Shown in pieces: positions 36,524-49,900 of a stretch of DNA of 64,000 nucleotides; the first letter of the stretch is position 1; every line of letters starts with the position of its first letter. The position numbers and the translations under genes are program-made. The notes under the pieces were generated by a model that was not told the origin of the DNA, made no database searches, and worked only from the letters and a program-made list of their open reading frames with translations. The DNA comes from Acanthochromis polyacanthus (lineage: Eukaryota > Chordata > Actinopteri > Pomacentridae): contig NC_067122.1 of assembly GCF_021347895.1 (NCBI RefSeq), positions 12,699,983 through 12,763,982 on the forward strand. The letters are read 5' to 3'.

Positions 36524-37024
36524 CACCAAGCAGCCACAACATTAAAACAACTGACAGGGTGTATAATGCTGATAATTTCATTACAATGCAGTGGTCTGCT
36601 GGGAAACTTGGGTCCTGGCTTTCCTGTCAAAGTTAGTTTGACACGTACCATCCACCTGAACATGATAACAGCACTCCCCAAAGCCGGTATCCTCCTTCAG
36701 CAAGACGAGGCACCCTGCCGAACTGCAGAAACAGCTTGAGGAACACAACTAAGAGATCAAGGTGTCAACCCGACTTCAAAACTCAATCGAGACGATATCA
36801 ATCAAATCGGGCATCCACAGGACGCGGTGGAACAAACCAAAGCATGGAGGCCCCATTCTGCAATCCACAAAAACCTGCCAATCTGCCATCTTCGCAGTGC
36901 CAGACAGCCCAGTTCACCTTCAGAGGTCCAAAATCCACGGCTTTATAGGTGGAAGCTGTTTGGCAGAATAAGAGAGACCTACACAATACTGGACCGGTGG
37001 TTTTCATGTTGTGGCTGATTGGTG
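36524..37024 (+). mobile_element. Tc1 deletion derivative, 501 bp, both termini kept
   Basis: The left terminus CACCAAGCAGCCACAACATT (36524-36543) is the reverse complement of the right terminus ending ATGTTGTGGCTGATTGGTG (37006-37024) over about 19 bases, with one substitution and one further mismatch. TA precedes the left end (36522-36523); TG follows the right end. The body begins with the sub-terminal AAAACAACTGACAGGGTG. It then jumps to the middle of the transposase (CTGCTGGGAAACTTGGGTCC near 36597) and holds the second catalytic motif (QQDEAPC, Asp at 36704-36706). It continues in broken frames to the last codons (GAGAGACCTACACAATACTGG). The first half of the gene is missing. It belongs to the subfamily of 5080-5357 and 23368-23540. 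Confidence 0.8.
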
Positions 37025-37640
37025 TGTGTCAACTAATTCAGCGCCTACTTACTAGCTTTCAGTGGAGCTTTCATTTATGGAAAACAGTTGACCAGTCTCA
37101 TTTCTTTGTGAATTACACAATCTGTTAGAAATATTAGTTTGAGATTCTGCTCCATATTGACATGACTGCGTCACATAATTCCTGCAGATCAGTCGATTGC
37201 ATATTTATACTGTGCATGTCCCTTTCTACCACATGCTAAAGGCGTCCTTCTGGTTTCATATTTGGTGACTTTGGATATGGAGGGATTAGTAAACAGCCCT
37301 AATTAGCACAAGCTCCTGGCCAGGAGCCACTGCCAGAAAGTCAACCAATGATAAAGAGACAACATGACTGCAAAGCGCAAAAAAACAACCATAGAGAGTG
37401 ATGAACAGCAAGTCCAAGTGACTGAAAAGAGCTAAAAACCACCTATAAATAGATACAAAATGAACAAGGAGTTGCCTAGTGACTCTAAAAAATATTTAAA
37501 AATACATATTTGTCCTAATGGCTGTAAAAGACAAAAGCTGCTGAAAGAGAGATGCAAAATGAACAAATGCAAGACACAGAACACGTCTCTGCTGTTTATA
37601 GTGATTTTGTGTGTCTTATAGAAGGTCTTGCTCTTATGTA
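37025..37640. other. no gene recognised
   Basis: Short spacer between two Tc1 copies of different subfamilies. No features recognised. Confidence 0.5.
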
Positions 37641-38545
37641 GAAGTGAAGGGGGGCTTTTGCACATCTTTCTCCAGAGACCTGCTGTCTCATAATCTGTTC
37701 ATCTCTGCAGAACCCACTGAAGGACAATGAAGTCGTTGTGAAGTCATAAAACCATTTTGAAACGGCTTTTGCTCTTTGGCATTGAGCATCATCATGCTTT
37801 AAGTAATCACTGGAAGATTGGAACATGGTCAGTCATGGCCATTAAGGGACGCACATGGTCAGCAATCATACTTGGCTCGGCTGTGGCATCTAAAATATGA
37901 CTCATGGGTGATGGGACCCAAAGTGTGCCAAGAAAATATTCCCTGCATCATTACACCACTACCAGCCTCTTGGACTGTTGATGCAAGGCAAGTTGGGTCG
38001 ATATATTTGTGCCGATGACACCCAAATTATGATCCACCATCTGTGTGCCTCGGCAGAAGTTTTGATTCGTCAGACCAGGCTACATTTTCTCAGTCTTCAG
38101 CTGTCCAATTTTGGTGTGCCTGCGCCCACTACAGTCTCAAATTTCTGTTTTTTGGCAGACAGGAGCAGAAGCCAACATGGTTTGCTGCAGTTGTAGTCCA
38201 TCTGACTCAAGGTTTTCCGTATTCTGCATTCTGACGTGCTTTTTCCACTCGTTGTAAAGCATGGTTGTCTGATTTATTGAAGCCTTTCTGTCAGTTTGAA
38301 CAAGTCTAAACATTCTCCTCTGACCTCTGTCATCCACCGGGCATATCTGTCTGCACACCTGCTGCTCACTGGATGTTTTCTTTTATGTTTTTTATATCAA
38401 TCTGGGAAATTTAGACAGATTTCTTGCACCGACATGTCTGGCGCAGACAATCATGCAACAAATCAGTGCTTCAGTCATGCTTCGTTTTATGTACTGCACC
38501 GCTACTATATGATGTTTATTTATGTGATTTAATTTAGATGAAGTG
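37641..38545 (-). pseudogene. Tc1-like transposase remnant of another subfamily
   Basis: On the minus strand the order of a Tc1 transposase can be followed. An N-terminal piece lies near 38430-38470 (translating near MIVCARHVGAR). A helix-turn-helix and linker region at 38250-38358 reads DDRGQRRMFRLVQTDRKASI. The first catalytic motif (A-W-S-D-E-S) is encoded at about 38062-38079, with the Asp codon at 38069-38071 on the plus strand. A weak second catalytic region lies near 37770-37800 (DDAQCQRAKAVSKWF). The third motif (Pro-Asp-Leu-Asn-Pro-Ile-Glu) and both inverted repeats were not found. Stops and frameshifts are frequent, so it is an old dead copy without clear ends. The low-coordinate limit is approximate. 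Confidence 0.75.
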
Positions 38546-40818
38546 CTCTGTATGTGCATATCTGTTTTGTTTTTTTTACAGTAGCTGACATCCTTCATCT
38601 TTATTTATGGTTGGTATACACATGCCGAGTAGTTGGTGGTTTGTCATATGAACAATATAACAATTCAGCACAATCCTGGAGCAGCCATTATATCTGCATT
38701 GCTTCTTTAGAAACAGACACACAAAGTGTTCTTTAAAAGCAGAGGTTTCCGTTCAGGGCGTAGTTTTCTTGGACTTAGCTTTTTACGGCCTTGTACTTCA
38801 TATGAGGACAGTAAAGTTGTATGGTGGAAAAAAAAAAAAAAATACCCGCTGAAAATCACAGTAGTCCAAGCAAAATTGGCAGATGCAAAGGCATCTCTTT
38901 AAAGGCAGTGCAGGCTGAAAGGAACCCACACAAAAACAGCATTCATTCATCACAGACAAAATAACACTTCCGCCATAGCACTGAGATTTTTCATTCTTTC
39001 TTACATGCAAACATTCCTTCAAAGGATTCCTAACAAGCCTGGAGTATCAAATGTGTAATGATTATTAATGGCTTGGGATATAGCAAAAGAAAATTCCAGC
39101 GTTATTACATGCTGCTGTAATCTGTCTATGAAAACAGCAAGTCCATATTTAAGTTCATACATGAAAGTGGGACAACTACATATTGTAACTCAAGCTGCAA
39201 CAATCCTTCCATGAGGTTATATTCCATTAAACATGAAAATTGACCGTGAGAAGAGGATTTAACTTTCTTCTTGAAATGTAAGGAAAATACATGTACTCTG
39301 CTTTGAAAATGAACTGAATGGCAGAATGCAAATGAGCAACACATATGTTCTTAGAATTTTGTTCCCTGGTTTAAGCTCCATAACATGCAAAGAGATTATT
39401 TGATTCACACGCTTCACAGCAAATTTGCATGACAGGAACGAGTCATACTGAAACACGTGCTTAAGATTAAAACGTAATTTTATTCAGCGCACAACCTACA
39501 CAGGGCAGAGAATGTGATGAAGAGCTGTGAAGATTGCACTGTTTTTCTAATCGTAGAATATTTACAGAAAACATTTTTAAGTGGCTCTTGAATCCTTTCA
39601 TGTAATCAGACAGATGAATCACAGATGTTAAGTGCATTGGCCACAAACCTCTTTCAAGCACTGATCTGAGGAGCCCCTTCCAGGAATTCAGAAATGCCAG
39701 ACAAAGTCACCGTGAGCACACCGTAATGGAGGACGGAGATACAACACCACGACACCTCTGACTTCATTCATCTTGCCTGGTTGCGCAGCAGCAGAACAGC
39801 AGCACACTGAGGCAGACAGCTACTTCACACCAGCTCCCCAGCATTGGATTAATCATACCAGCTTTACCAGAACTAATCCATACCTCACAAGCAAGACACT
39901 GGTTCCGTTTCTTTCCTGTAGCTGTGCCTCAGTATGCATTCTTATCTGTGTGATGAAGTACCTCATCCCTTTCACTGGGAAGCAAGAGGGAACTTCTTAT
40001 TTACTTCCTATTGAGAGAGCAGAGCATTGTTATGTCTCTGATCGTCTTCTCTTCGCACCAAAGTCTTTGCTTTTTAGGAGAAACAGTGGTTTTATGAAGG
40101 ATTCACACTGGGCAGACATAGCAGATATTAGATGGGGACAATGTCGCAGTGGTCCGGATAAAAGACTCACAATAATTCTGGGTGAGCAGTTTTTATTTTT
40201 ACCTTATCATATCATAGTCTATCTTGGAAGCTGAAAAGAGAGCCAGGAGAAGCTCCTCCTTGTAGGATATTTGTCTGCTGCAAATTACCATTAGGAGTAC
40301 AGAATTGAATTTTGTGGAGTATTTACTAAGACTACAGATGTAAATGAGCCCAGCTGCAGCTCATCTGATTTGCATAACACCAAAGCTTGGTGCTGGACAT
40401 GCCTTGGTCATTCTTTGAAAACAGTTCATTTTCAGCAAAAAATATCAATAATACATTCAATTACAAAAAAAAAAAATCATTATAATACAAGTTAGAAATT
40501 TGGCATAACCTTTTCAATTTTTGAGCAAGTTTTAGTAATTATACCAGAAAATTATTTTAAAAATGGCATACTTAAATACTATGACCTGACCAGGACCTGT
40601 TGAAGCCACTAAAGGTCAGACAAACTGCATATTCAAGCAGGAGGCCACCGAGGGAATAATCAGGTTAATTGTAGCACTATCAGATTATTGTTCTTTGTGT
40701 TTCAGTGCTGAATGGAGAGCTTCTGTAAAATCCTTCGAAAATTTATCATGCTCAAGTATCCTTTCCTGGTGTCACTCAAAGGTCTGATATGGTAAAAGTC
40801 CAAACAACAGACCCAGTG

Positions 40819-40821
<3 letters not shown>
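38546..40821. other. no gene recognised
   Basis: Includes a 153-codon open stretch at 39773-40234 (plus), long for this window. Its translation has no recognisable domain, repeats or signal sequence, and it has no obvious splice sites or promoter. An A15 run lies near 38827. Confidence 0.5.

Positions 40822-40875
<54 letters not shown>
40822..40875. repeat. (AT)n microsatellite
   Basis: 27 uninterrupted AT units. Confidence 0.97.
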
Positions 40876-40878
<3 letters not shown>

Positions 40879-43800
40879 AACAAGTGGAAAATCCTTATTG
40901 GTAGCGTGTTGTGCAGCTCATGTGGCCATCGTTACCAGTTGTATTGATCGTGTGTTCACACATTGGAGCTCTGTGGAAATTGTAAAGCCGAGGGAGATCC
41001 AGAGATGGCACAAACTTTAACATCGATGTGAAACCAATAAACAGGGACTGTGTGTGGATTATTGTGTTTTTGTGTCATCTGCTGTGCTTCAACTTCAGCT
41101 GCTGTATGCATCTGTTTGCTCCTCTCTGAGTTTATGTATACTTATATTTTAATATAGCTGAATTCCAATAAAGCTGTTCTTGTCTCCATATGTTTTGTTG
41201 TTTGTTTCTGTTGTCAGACAGTGGAACAAGCATGAAATAGAAATGGAATCGCAGCCCATTAGGGTACCAACCCGTAGTCCACTTCCATTCTGTGACTCTG
41301 CACCCCAAGACTACTGATGAACGTAACAATATTGAGGAACTCATCATACATGAGTTAAAAACAACACTTGAACTGGGAATTCTGCAATATTTCCATACAA
41401 AACAATGGCTTAGAGACAAAGTTAGCAGCAACAGAAAATCTGGGTCTCACACACAATCACTTCTGTCAGCTGCCATGCTGTCGGCTGTTTTGATCCATAC
41501 TGTCAATCACAGACGCAGAGAAAGTCTTCTTCCTGAAAAAAGGGCGAACATCAGGAGCTTAACTGCATTTAAAGCTACAGACACAGAAGCAGCCTGTACA
41601 GAACAGAGATAAAACCAGGGAGTCATTGTACAAACATGTGACCCATGCTACAAATTTGCATCGTCTTATTTTATCTCAGTGTTTCTCTCTCTCTCTCTCT
41701 CTCCGTTTCCATCCAATCAGTCCATCACTCTCTCTGCATATGTGGAAAACTTGTCACATATTTTACCTGCTTTCCACAGATGTTAAATTTCAAACTCAGT
41801 GACCTCTGCTGCAGTGGGCAGTCTGCAGTGATAAATCAAGTGTATCGGCTTTTTGTATAAATTTCCATTCCCTTTCCCATATTTTGTACTCCTAAACAGG
41901 AGTGCATTTAATACATATTGCATGAACCTAAAAAAGTGAATCCCTCGTGTATTCATTGACAAAAGGACAAACATAAAGTTGCTGTTTAACTATAGCTATA
42001 CAGAGCTATATCGAGTTGTGTCAATAACTGAATCTGACAGCGAATAGCAGTTTTCAGGCTCGGTGGAATGGAATATTAAAAACCAAGATCTAAGCAGTGA
42101 TCAGTCGATCACCTCACACATGGCAACAAGTTGAAGTCAATATGCCATCTATCTTTAGTGAGGGGCTGTTTGTGACACCAGTTGGTACTTTGTTTACAAT
42201 TCCTCTGGTTCACTGTGACTGGAACTCTTGCTGGACTGCGGGGCGATGGCACAGATTTGTTTAGTTAATGAGTCCCTGCTGACACATTTAAGACATGACA
42301 GGCACTGTCATGCTTTCATTCGCACGAGGAACCAACAGCACAGTGCCAGAAGCAGACGTCTGCCTGAAAGCTGGCAGAGACTCCATGCTGCAAAGCAGAT
42401 GCCCAGACATAACAAATGCGTCCCATCAAAAACAGAATAACAAAGGCTGAAATGGTTTGAGGAGTAAAATCAAGGTTTGACAACAACTCAAGCAATTTCA
42501 GTATTTTATAGGGAGAAGTGAAAAGTAACCCCTCATTTGTATGCTAAAGGATATAAAATGAAAGAAAATCTTTAAAGTATTGGCCAGGAGTACTAATACT
42601 AGATCAAGGTCTGGGAGCAGAATTCTTTTGAAATACTTGCTCAGAACTATTGCTGCATCCTAAAGAAACACCACAACATATCATGCCATGTCCATCTTTA
42701 CCAAATTAAACAATTCACGTTAGAGACAATGTTGTAATTTCCTTCACATTTACCTTCATGATTAGTCACAGGAATTTCTTTATACACGATGGCACCAAGA
42801 ACTATAAACAGTTATTTTTGTGAAACATTTTATAAACCCTGAATAGGCAGTTTTCCACTGTAGGAGTAAGGAGAAGAAAGCTATCGAACGAAGATATCAA
42901 GAGGGCAGAAAAATTGATCTCCAAGTTAAAGCAATCAGCATTTGTCTTCTCGGTTTATCAATCAGTGTCAAGACACACTCAGCAGTTTTTCATAGCTACA
43001 CAGAGGTAGCTACCCTGAACTTTACACCTTTCCTCCGAAAACAGCCCTGACAGGTTCTACAGAGGTGGTTCTAGCAGAACGAACAAGCACAAAAGCAAAG
43101 ATCTAACATCGGAAAACGGCTTATTCTATCTGGGCCTTCATTAAAAAAAAATACTACCGGTACTCAATAATTTGATCATGAACTCAGTAGGTACATACAA
43201 AGTTGTGTTCACAGGTTAGATTTTAAACATGTCCTTTTTGTAGAGGCAAAGAAAAAAAAATGTCAATAATTCAAAATACTCATGTAATGTGATTTGTCCC
43301 AAAGAGGTTGATATCAACAACACAGCTGAGTCTCTGTTGTGGGTGCATAGCTCTGCATCCAGGACCAAACAGCTCCCCCGAAGACAGACTTTGAAAAGAG
43401 CTTCTCCCCTGTTATTTATGAGAGCGCTGGGAGCCAATTCACCTTGTTTAACAGCCTACAGCCACATGTTCTCTTTGCATCTATTTCCAAATGGTAAGAT
43501 GGGGAAAATCATTCCAAGGCTTTTCTCATTTTCACATGGGCACATAAACATACATCACGCGGCACTGAAGAAAGGATGCAGTTTGGCAGCACCTGCCTGA
43601 ATTTCTCACACGAAAAGAGCAGGAAATAAATAAATGTCACGAACTTAAGAAGAAAAGGAAACTGGTGAGAAAGTTTAAATCATTCCTGACAACAGAGCTG
43701 AAGTAACAAGGAAGAAAGGAAGAGGAGCAAATGAAGGCAGATAGAAAATGAAGCATCGCCTGACAGCTTTGGTTTCGAAAGTATCCGTGGTGCAGAGTTG

Positions 43801-45165
43801 CAGCGTGATTGCTCAGAAACAATTTAAAGCAAGCTCTTAATCTTTCACATACAGTAAAGCTGGCTGACGATATTTGAAAGACAGTACAGGACCCTCTTTT
43901 CTTGAGATCAGTGTCAGGAGAAAAATGGCCTCATATGGATAGAGGATGTGTGACTTTAACAAGTTCTGAGCATGTTCTGTCATTTAGGGCTCCCGCCTGA
44001 AAGCTGCCATTGCCTTGAGAAGCAATTAGCTTTCTGTAACACTGACTGTTCTGAAAAGTGAATCATTACTTCCTTTCATTAAATGCAGAAGCTCATGTCA
44101 GTGGAGGTGTAAGCCAATGATATTGTTGAAGAGAGGCGCATCAGAGGCTGTAACTGCTTTAATGAATCAACGTTACCAAGTGAGCGATTGCTTGCACCGG
44201 TTCCTGAACAATAGAAGATACTTTGGACAGTGAATAGCAGAGAGCTGTGAGCAGCCTGATACTGAATGAAAGTCACACCTGTGCCTGCCAATTATTCCAC
44301 GGACTCTGGCACTGACAAAACATTGTTCAGAAAGAGCAGAAAAACAAGAGTGGCAAAACTAGAAAGGAACCATGAGGATAGGTTAGTTTTATTTTTGTTC
44401 CCATTTAGTTCTAATTTCTTTTCAATATTACTCCAAATAAAGATACTACACATCAAATCATTTCTAGCAGAGTACAGTCACAATGAAAGTGAATCACAGA
44501 AGAAACAAAAGATTTACAATAAATCCATCAAATACTAAAAATTTGAATCTGAGTTCTTTTGAACAAAGAGCAAAGCTTCTTTTGGGGCTAAACACTTTCC
44601 ACTTAGAATCAACAAGCATACAAAGACAGAAATCAAAGAGGCAAACTAACTTCAGCATGAATGTGGAATGACTGAAAAAGTTCTCCTCACTTGGTTTGTT
44701 GGCCACTGTGTTCTTAAAATATTTAACCGATTGACACATTTCAGGTTTCCACTAAAATTATTCGAATATAAACCGGTGACAACAGTACAAGAATCAGGCA
44801 TTGATGAAAACACCATGTTCCTGTTTTTGATACTAAAGTTACACCTGTGCTGTTGCTTGGAACAAAGCGAGACAGTAAAAAAGCAAGTGAGAGGAAAAAG
44901 AAAGTTTGGTGTTCAGGAAATAGCTCTTCTTTCAGCTCTCTTGAGATTTCAAGGCAAAGCTCTAGTCATACAGTGGAGGCTCAGAACTAAATCTGGGGAT
45001 ACACTGAAGGATTATTGAAAAGACAAATATCAGGGATATCAATCCCTAAAATGTAAAGAGAAAACATCTGTTCAGCGAAGGTTATACAGCCTCAGTTTAA
45101 AACAATATTATGAGGCATCTTGGGAAATTTGGCTTGCAAAACGATCTACTAATTTTGCCAGTTTC
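40876..45165. other. no gene recognised
   Basis: Non-coding, with a (CT)10 run at 41684-41703. The stretch 42200-42470 has scattered words reminiscent of Tc1 coding sequence, but no motif could be confirmed. The open stretches at 43289-43600 and 44668-45018 have no recognisable features. Confidence 0.5.
41684..41703. repeat. (TC)n microsatellite
   Basis: Ten TC units. Confidence 0.9.
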
Positions 45166-45297
45166 CAGTCTCAGATCCTCAGATCGGGGCCCTTGTAGCT
45201 GTTCCAGGGTCGAGGCTTACATCTAAAGGTGACAGCGTTTTTGCCATCAGGGCCCTTCAGCTTTGGAATGACCTGCCTGAGGAGATAAGGCTCGCTG
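45166..45297 (+). repeat. L2-like LINE, end of reverse-transcriptase ORF (first part)
   Basis: One frame stays open over the segment and ends LQLWNDLPEEIRLAE, the C-terminal signature of fish L2-type LINE proteins (the 'LWN-LP' block after a SRL-SKGD block). The LINE is interrupted at 45298 and resumes at about 45538. The whole copy lacks the catalytic reverse-transcriptase domain, so it is a 5'-truncated, dead insertion. Confidence 0.78.
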
Positions 45298-45537
45298 AAT
45301 GGTAAGTGGCAAATGGTCTGTGCTTATAAAGCATCTTTTAACCTTCGACAGAGTGCTTTGCATTGTGTTTGTCATTCATCCATTGGCGTGCGCACACACA
45401 CAGCCTCACATCAATGACAGCAAAGCTGCCATCGGGAGCAACTTGGGCTTCAGGGTCTCGCCCAAGGACATCCAAGAATGAACCACAGACCTTGTAGTTA
45501 GTCGACCAAACATTCTACCACATGAGCCACAGCTGTC
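45298..45537 (+). repeat. short interspersed repeat nested in the LINE
   Basis: It starts AATGGTAAGTGGCAAATGG and ends CATGAGCCACAGCTG. Inside is ATCGGGAGCAACTTGGGCTTC, then CTCGCCCAAGGACATCC. This word order marks a very common acanthomorph repeat of about 240 bp. It lies exactly between the two halves of the L2-like LINE, so it inserted later. The class (SINE-like or other) is not decided here, and no clear target duplication is visible. Confidence 0.7.
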
Positions 45538-45815
45538 CAGTCAGTTAAATCACTTATCAAAATATATTTTTATAGACTTGCTGTTGCCTCACCTCATCTG
45601 TTTTCTATTGTTTTGTTTCTTTTAATTTGTATTTGTGCGTCTTTTCTCTCTTTCTTTCTCTTCTTGTTTTAACATTATCCTAATTTCACCTAAATTTTGC
45701 TTGCCCTTTCTGTCTGACTTCCTGTTATAGTACCTGGGTATGCTGCTTTTGCTTTGTCTGTTAAAGCACTTTGTAAACTGCTTTTAAAGGTGCAATATAA
45801 ATAAAAGTATTAAAT
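45538..45815 (+). repeat. L2-like LINE, 3' end (second part)
   Basis: It continues the ORF end (TTAAATCACTTATCAAAA, TTTTTATAGACTTGCTG). It finishes with the typical tail: TTAAAGCACTTTGTAAACTG, then TTTTAAAGGTGCAATATAAA and TAAAAGTATTAAAT. The order and orientation match the first part at 45166-45297. Confidence 0.78.
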
Positions 45816-46499
45816 ATTTATGAGCTTAAACGGATGCATTTTTTCTTATTGTGTGTATCATGAGCTTGGCAATGACTGAGCTTTAAGCCTTACATTAGCT
45901 CTAAAGAAAGTCACCAGGAATAAAGTCACCCTTTTTTGTACATCCACTTTTCAGGATAAATACCTTTTGAAGATAACCACTTTGCATTCAGAAAGTTAGG
46001 CACATGTACCATATTTAATATCTCTTTAGAGGAGAAAAACTTAATGCTGAGTCAAAAGAAAATCACCATTCTGGCCTGTAGGATAAAGTGTGGCTGCTTT
46101 ATCCTACTCTTAGTGGGGTTCTGGATGTTAATGTACATCAAACAAATTTGCTGAAGTCATGAGTCCACCTTCAACCTTGAAGCTTCTATAAAGTTAAACA
46201 TGTTGTTTAATAGAAATTCTGCCTTTGTGTGGCATGCCTTTATCTGAATGCTAGTCACCTGTCAAGCTCTTGAAAGCAGTAAATTGAAGATTTTCTATTC
46301 AGGATTATCTTTCTGTGTTAGTCCACTCCATTCAAAAAGAGCTAGGACTGTAGTTGTTCAACATGGTAATAGATCTACAATATATTGTTGCATTGTATCG
46401 TTACAGAATTTTTTTGAACATGATAATAAAACATGTAACATGAGCTGATAATTAACACTTCAGAGCTGATTAACACTAACAGACAGATAGAAACTCACT
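45816..46499. other. no gene recognised
   Basis: AT-rich spacer with no features recognised. Confidence 0.5.
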
Positions 46500-46995
46500 A
46501 GTCTGGCAATATGAAGACGAAAAAACACAAAATCGAAACAAAATATTTCATTCTTGCCTTAAATTGGCTTCGGTGTAAATCTACATCATTGCCTCCTCTA
46601 GAATGTGCGGATCTATTTACTCCTCCCTTTGCCGCAGCTCAAGCACACCCTCTCACCAAAGACTCTGCTGAAACACTGTATTACTACTGTACAATACAAA
46701 ATGGTGACTTTTATTATTGGAGTAATTCAGCCATGCCTGTTAGGATCAGAAACTAATCACGTAGACAAATAAAAATACAGGAATCCCCACCTTTTACGTT
46801 CACAAGATTGGCCCTTCAGTTTCGCTGCGTACAAAACCCCAGAGGTCTCAATCTGTGTTTTGCAGACTGTCATTGATATACAACAGCTTGAAGGTGCAAA
46901 TGTCCCGCTGTGGCATTGACTGCTTACTTCACTCATGATGTGTCTTCGAGCATATAAGAAAAGCCAAAGGACATGCTGATAAGGTTTTAAAAAAT
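46500..46995 (+). repeat. unclassified dispersed repeat, copy 2
   Basis: Same-orientation partner of 25380-25935; the shared patches are given in that entry. The best-kept part is 46840-46990. The two copies are separated by 21 kb and differ by many substitutions and indels. Confidence 0.65.
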
Positions 46996-49900
46996 GTCGA
47001 TTTTCATCAAAGGGGTCTTAAAGTAAAACAAAACAGTGTTTCTATAGGGTCTATACAAAGAGAACGTGATAATATCTCACAATGTTTATATTCAAGTTAC
47101 CCAGTTTACTTGAAAGCTAATATTACCACCGTTACAAGCCTTTTCAGTCAGCTTGTTGTGTGGGTTGTAAATATTAATATCGAGATGAATATGGGAAGGC
47201 TTCTGTAAGATTAGAAGATGAAGCATGATATGCTACTAAGTGCTCAAGTACCAACCACTGTGCAATCCCTCCCCATGTGTTGCAATGTTGTTTTCCAAGT
47301 CGGCTGCAATTAAAACATTTTCTAGCCTGAGGGCAGCCATGTCATCGATCAGGGCTTCTAACCTCTGGTGGTCGAAGACAGCCAAGAGATTCTTTCAGTT
47401 TTTGCACACTTTCAGTTTAGTGGGTACTATCGTGTAAGAAGTACATGGTTTGACAGCTGAAAGGCCTCTTGTTTCATAAGCATGATGTGCAACTGAAATA
47501 CATATTAAAATTCATTTGTATCTTCTAGTGAGAAAAGTGACCAGTTTAACTTTCAAATTTGATGCTTTTTTTGTTTTAGCTTAAACCCCACATATCACAC
47601 TCAGGTTTCTAGTGCAGGTTAATGTCTGAAGTCTCATCTGGCCAACATCATTTAGACAGAATAGTAATAGAGATGGCCTAGTGCCATTAATGATAACTGA
47701 ATTGCTTCACTATTTGCCCAACGACGCTGCCATGAGAATAAGAGATGAGGAGATAAGGACTCGCCTTTAACATTCTTGTGTTTCTCCCTTTCACCACTTA
47801 CCCTGCTGCAGTCATCCCTCTCCACACCAGCCCAGCAGTAGCTTCAAGCAAACCATAAATAATTCATTGATTGAAACAGACACAATGAATACCAATTCTT
47901 TCATATTGCCCATCATCAAGGCTGATTGCTCAACCTTAGGTCATCAGCATTATTGGAAGGAATATGTCTGCAATATTAAACAGCCAGTTTGGACTGTAGA
48001 CACCAAGGTTAGCCTGAAAACCAACTAGAAACACACTTCTTTTAAGATAAATGAGCACAGCGTAATCAAACTGCTGTGAAGTCTGTCATTGGAACTTAAA
48101 TGATGAATGTATCACAGTAGACTCAAGCAAATTAGCCTAAAATAATATTTGCTGACAGTTCCTTTTTTAAAAACGACTCTTTGCCAGAAGTGAATTCGAG
48201 ATCAGTGGCATCAACCCTTGGAACCAGCACAAAAATAGACTTGGCATCACATAAGGGCAGCCACACAAGTGAGCCACGGCTTGGTATTAACTACAGGTAC
48301 AGACTTTTGGTTTGAGGTAACAGAAGGGATCGCCAGGGTAACCAGAAATGTATGGACAATGATTTGTAAAGCAGTGCAGCCTCTGTATTCCAGTTCAGCC
48401 TGGACCAGTCATGGACACCTGTTCTCAGCATCTTATATTTCATCAGCCCAGTTTGTCCATGCTGGCATGCACTACACCCGTCTCGGGAGAGTAGTTATTT
48501 TAAATTAAAATTTGATACGATTCAAGGAAAAATGTATCACTTATTCATTTTCATTGGGCGGCGAACCGTTTCACAACTGGGCACAACCCCATTCATGACT
48601 CTTCATATTTGCTGTGAGTAACTGTACATGGCTGCCTTTTTGAACTGTGCTTTGGATTAAACCGGTATTTCCCCTAATAATAGAGTACATCCAACTATAA
48701 TTATAATTGTATATTAAATTAACGTGTTGCTTCGATGTTTTCTTTCTGTCTGACATGTAAGAAGGCTCCATTATGGCAGTGTGTAACAGTTATGCGAGGA
48801 AATTTTTAAAAAAAATACATAATTTGAAGCACTACGTAGGCTGACTCGTATCATATAAAAGACTCCAAGTCAGTGTGTAAAACTTCGAATATTTCTCAAA
48901 ACGAGAACAAACTTGCTATTCTAAACCACTGTATGTGGAGCTTAAATATAATAAGAGCTAAACACAGCACAACTGCTGCAGCCAAAGTCGAAGCTACAAT
49001 AAACTGCAGTCTGTGTTAAAGTGTGTTTAATATTCGTATGTATATCACTGTTCCTTTTTGTATAGGTTGCTTAGATTTGTTTTATCATCAAGTATCACAA
49101 GAATACATCACGAAATTGCAGCTTGCTTGAGCCAACTCACGAATAAACCAAGTAATATAAATAAAACTGTTGTCAGGTGATGTGGAGGATAAATTTAGTA
49201 ATCCCATCTTGAGTCTCATTCTTCTGGCCTGAAAGACAGTTTTAGCTTTATCCTTTCAGCTGCAACCTTGACGGTGTTAAACAGTCATGAGTGCAAGAAA
49301 AGAAAAAATATAAAAACATCATTCGAACCAATGCGTAGGCTTACCGCAAATCTTCGAACATCACCAAGTGCAAGGCTTTAGTGTTTAAATCAATTTTAGG
49401 ATTTTATCACTGTACAAAGGCAGACAAAACCGTGGAGCGGCTTTGAAAACACTCGCAGCTCCAAAAACTCTGACCTTGCTCTCTCGCTATCTGTGCAGCT
49501 CTGCAGGATCTTCCAGGAATGTTGATGCCATTTTCCAAGAGGACTTATTGGTGGTGTTCCAATACGTGCTGGTCTGCTATCTAGGACATAAGTAGCATAA
49601 GTTACCATTTATATTGGTAAGACGTGAACCACCGTCACAGTGTTGGAAATCCACTGAGTAGAACCTGAAGTTACCTTGCTAACCTCAAATCCGGCTCAAT
49701 ACAGTAACACAAGCCTCAGGCGTTGTTCAGTACTGGTGCAAGTAGAATGTGACAGTTGGTCAGTGCAGTTTTTGTCCTACCTCTTTTCCATTGTGACTGG
49801 ACAGCTGGGTATAAAGGTGACAGTGGTGAGCACAGCATTGACATTTTTTATATTATTGCTGGGGGAAAAAAAACAACAAAACATGCCAGGCTTTCAAGCT

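Noticed and set aside
39773..40234. 153-codon open stretch on the plus strand
   Set aside because: No motif, signal sequence, repeats or nearby splice signals. Nothing supports translation beyond its length.
42200..42470. Tc1 remnant near 42.3 kb
   Set aside because: Scattered similarity in word use only; no ordered motifs.
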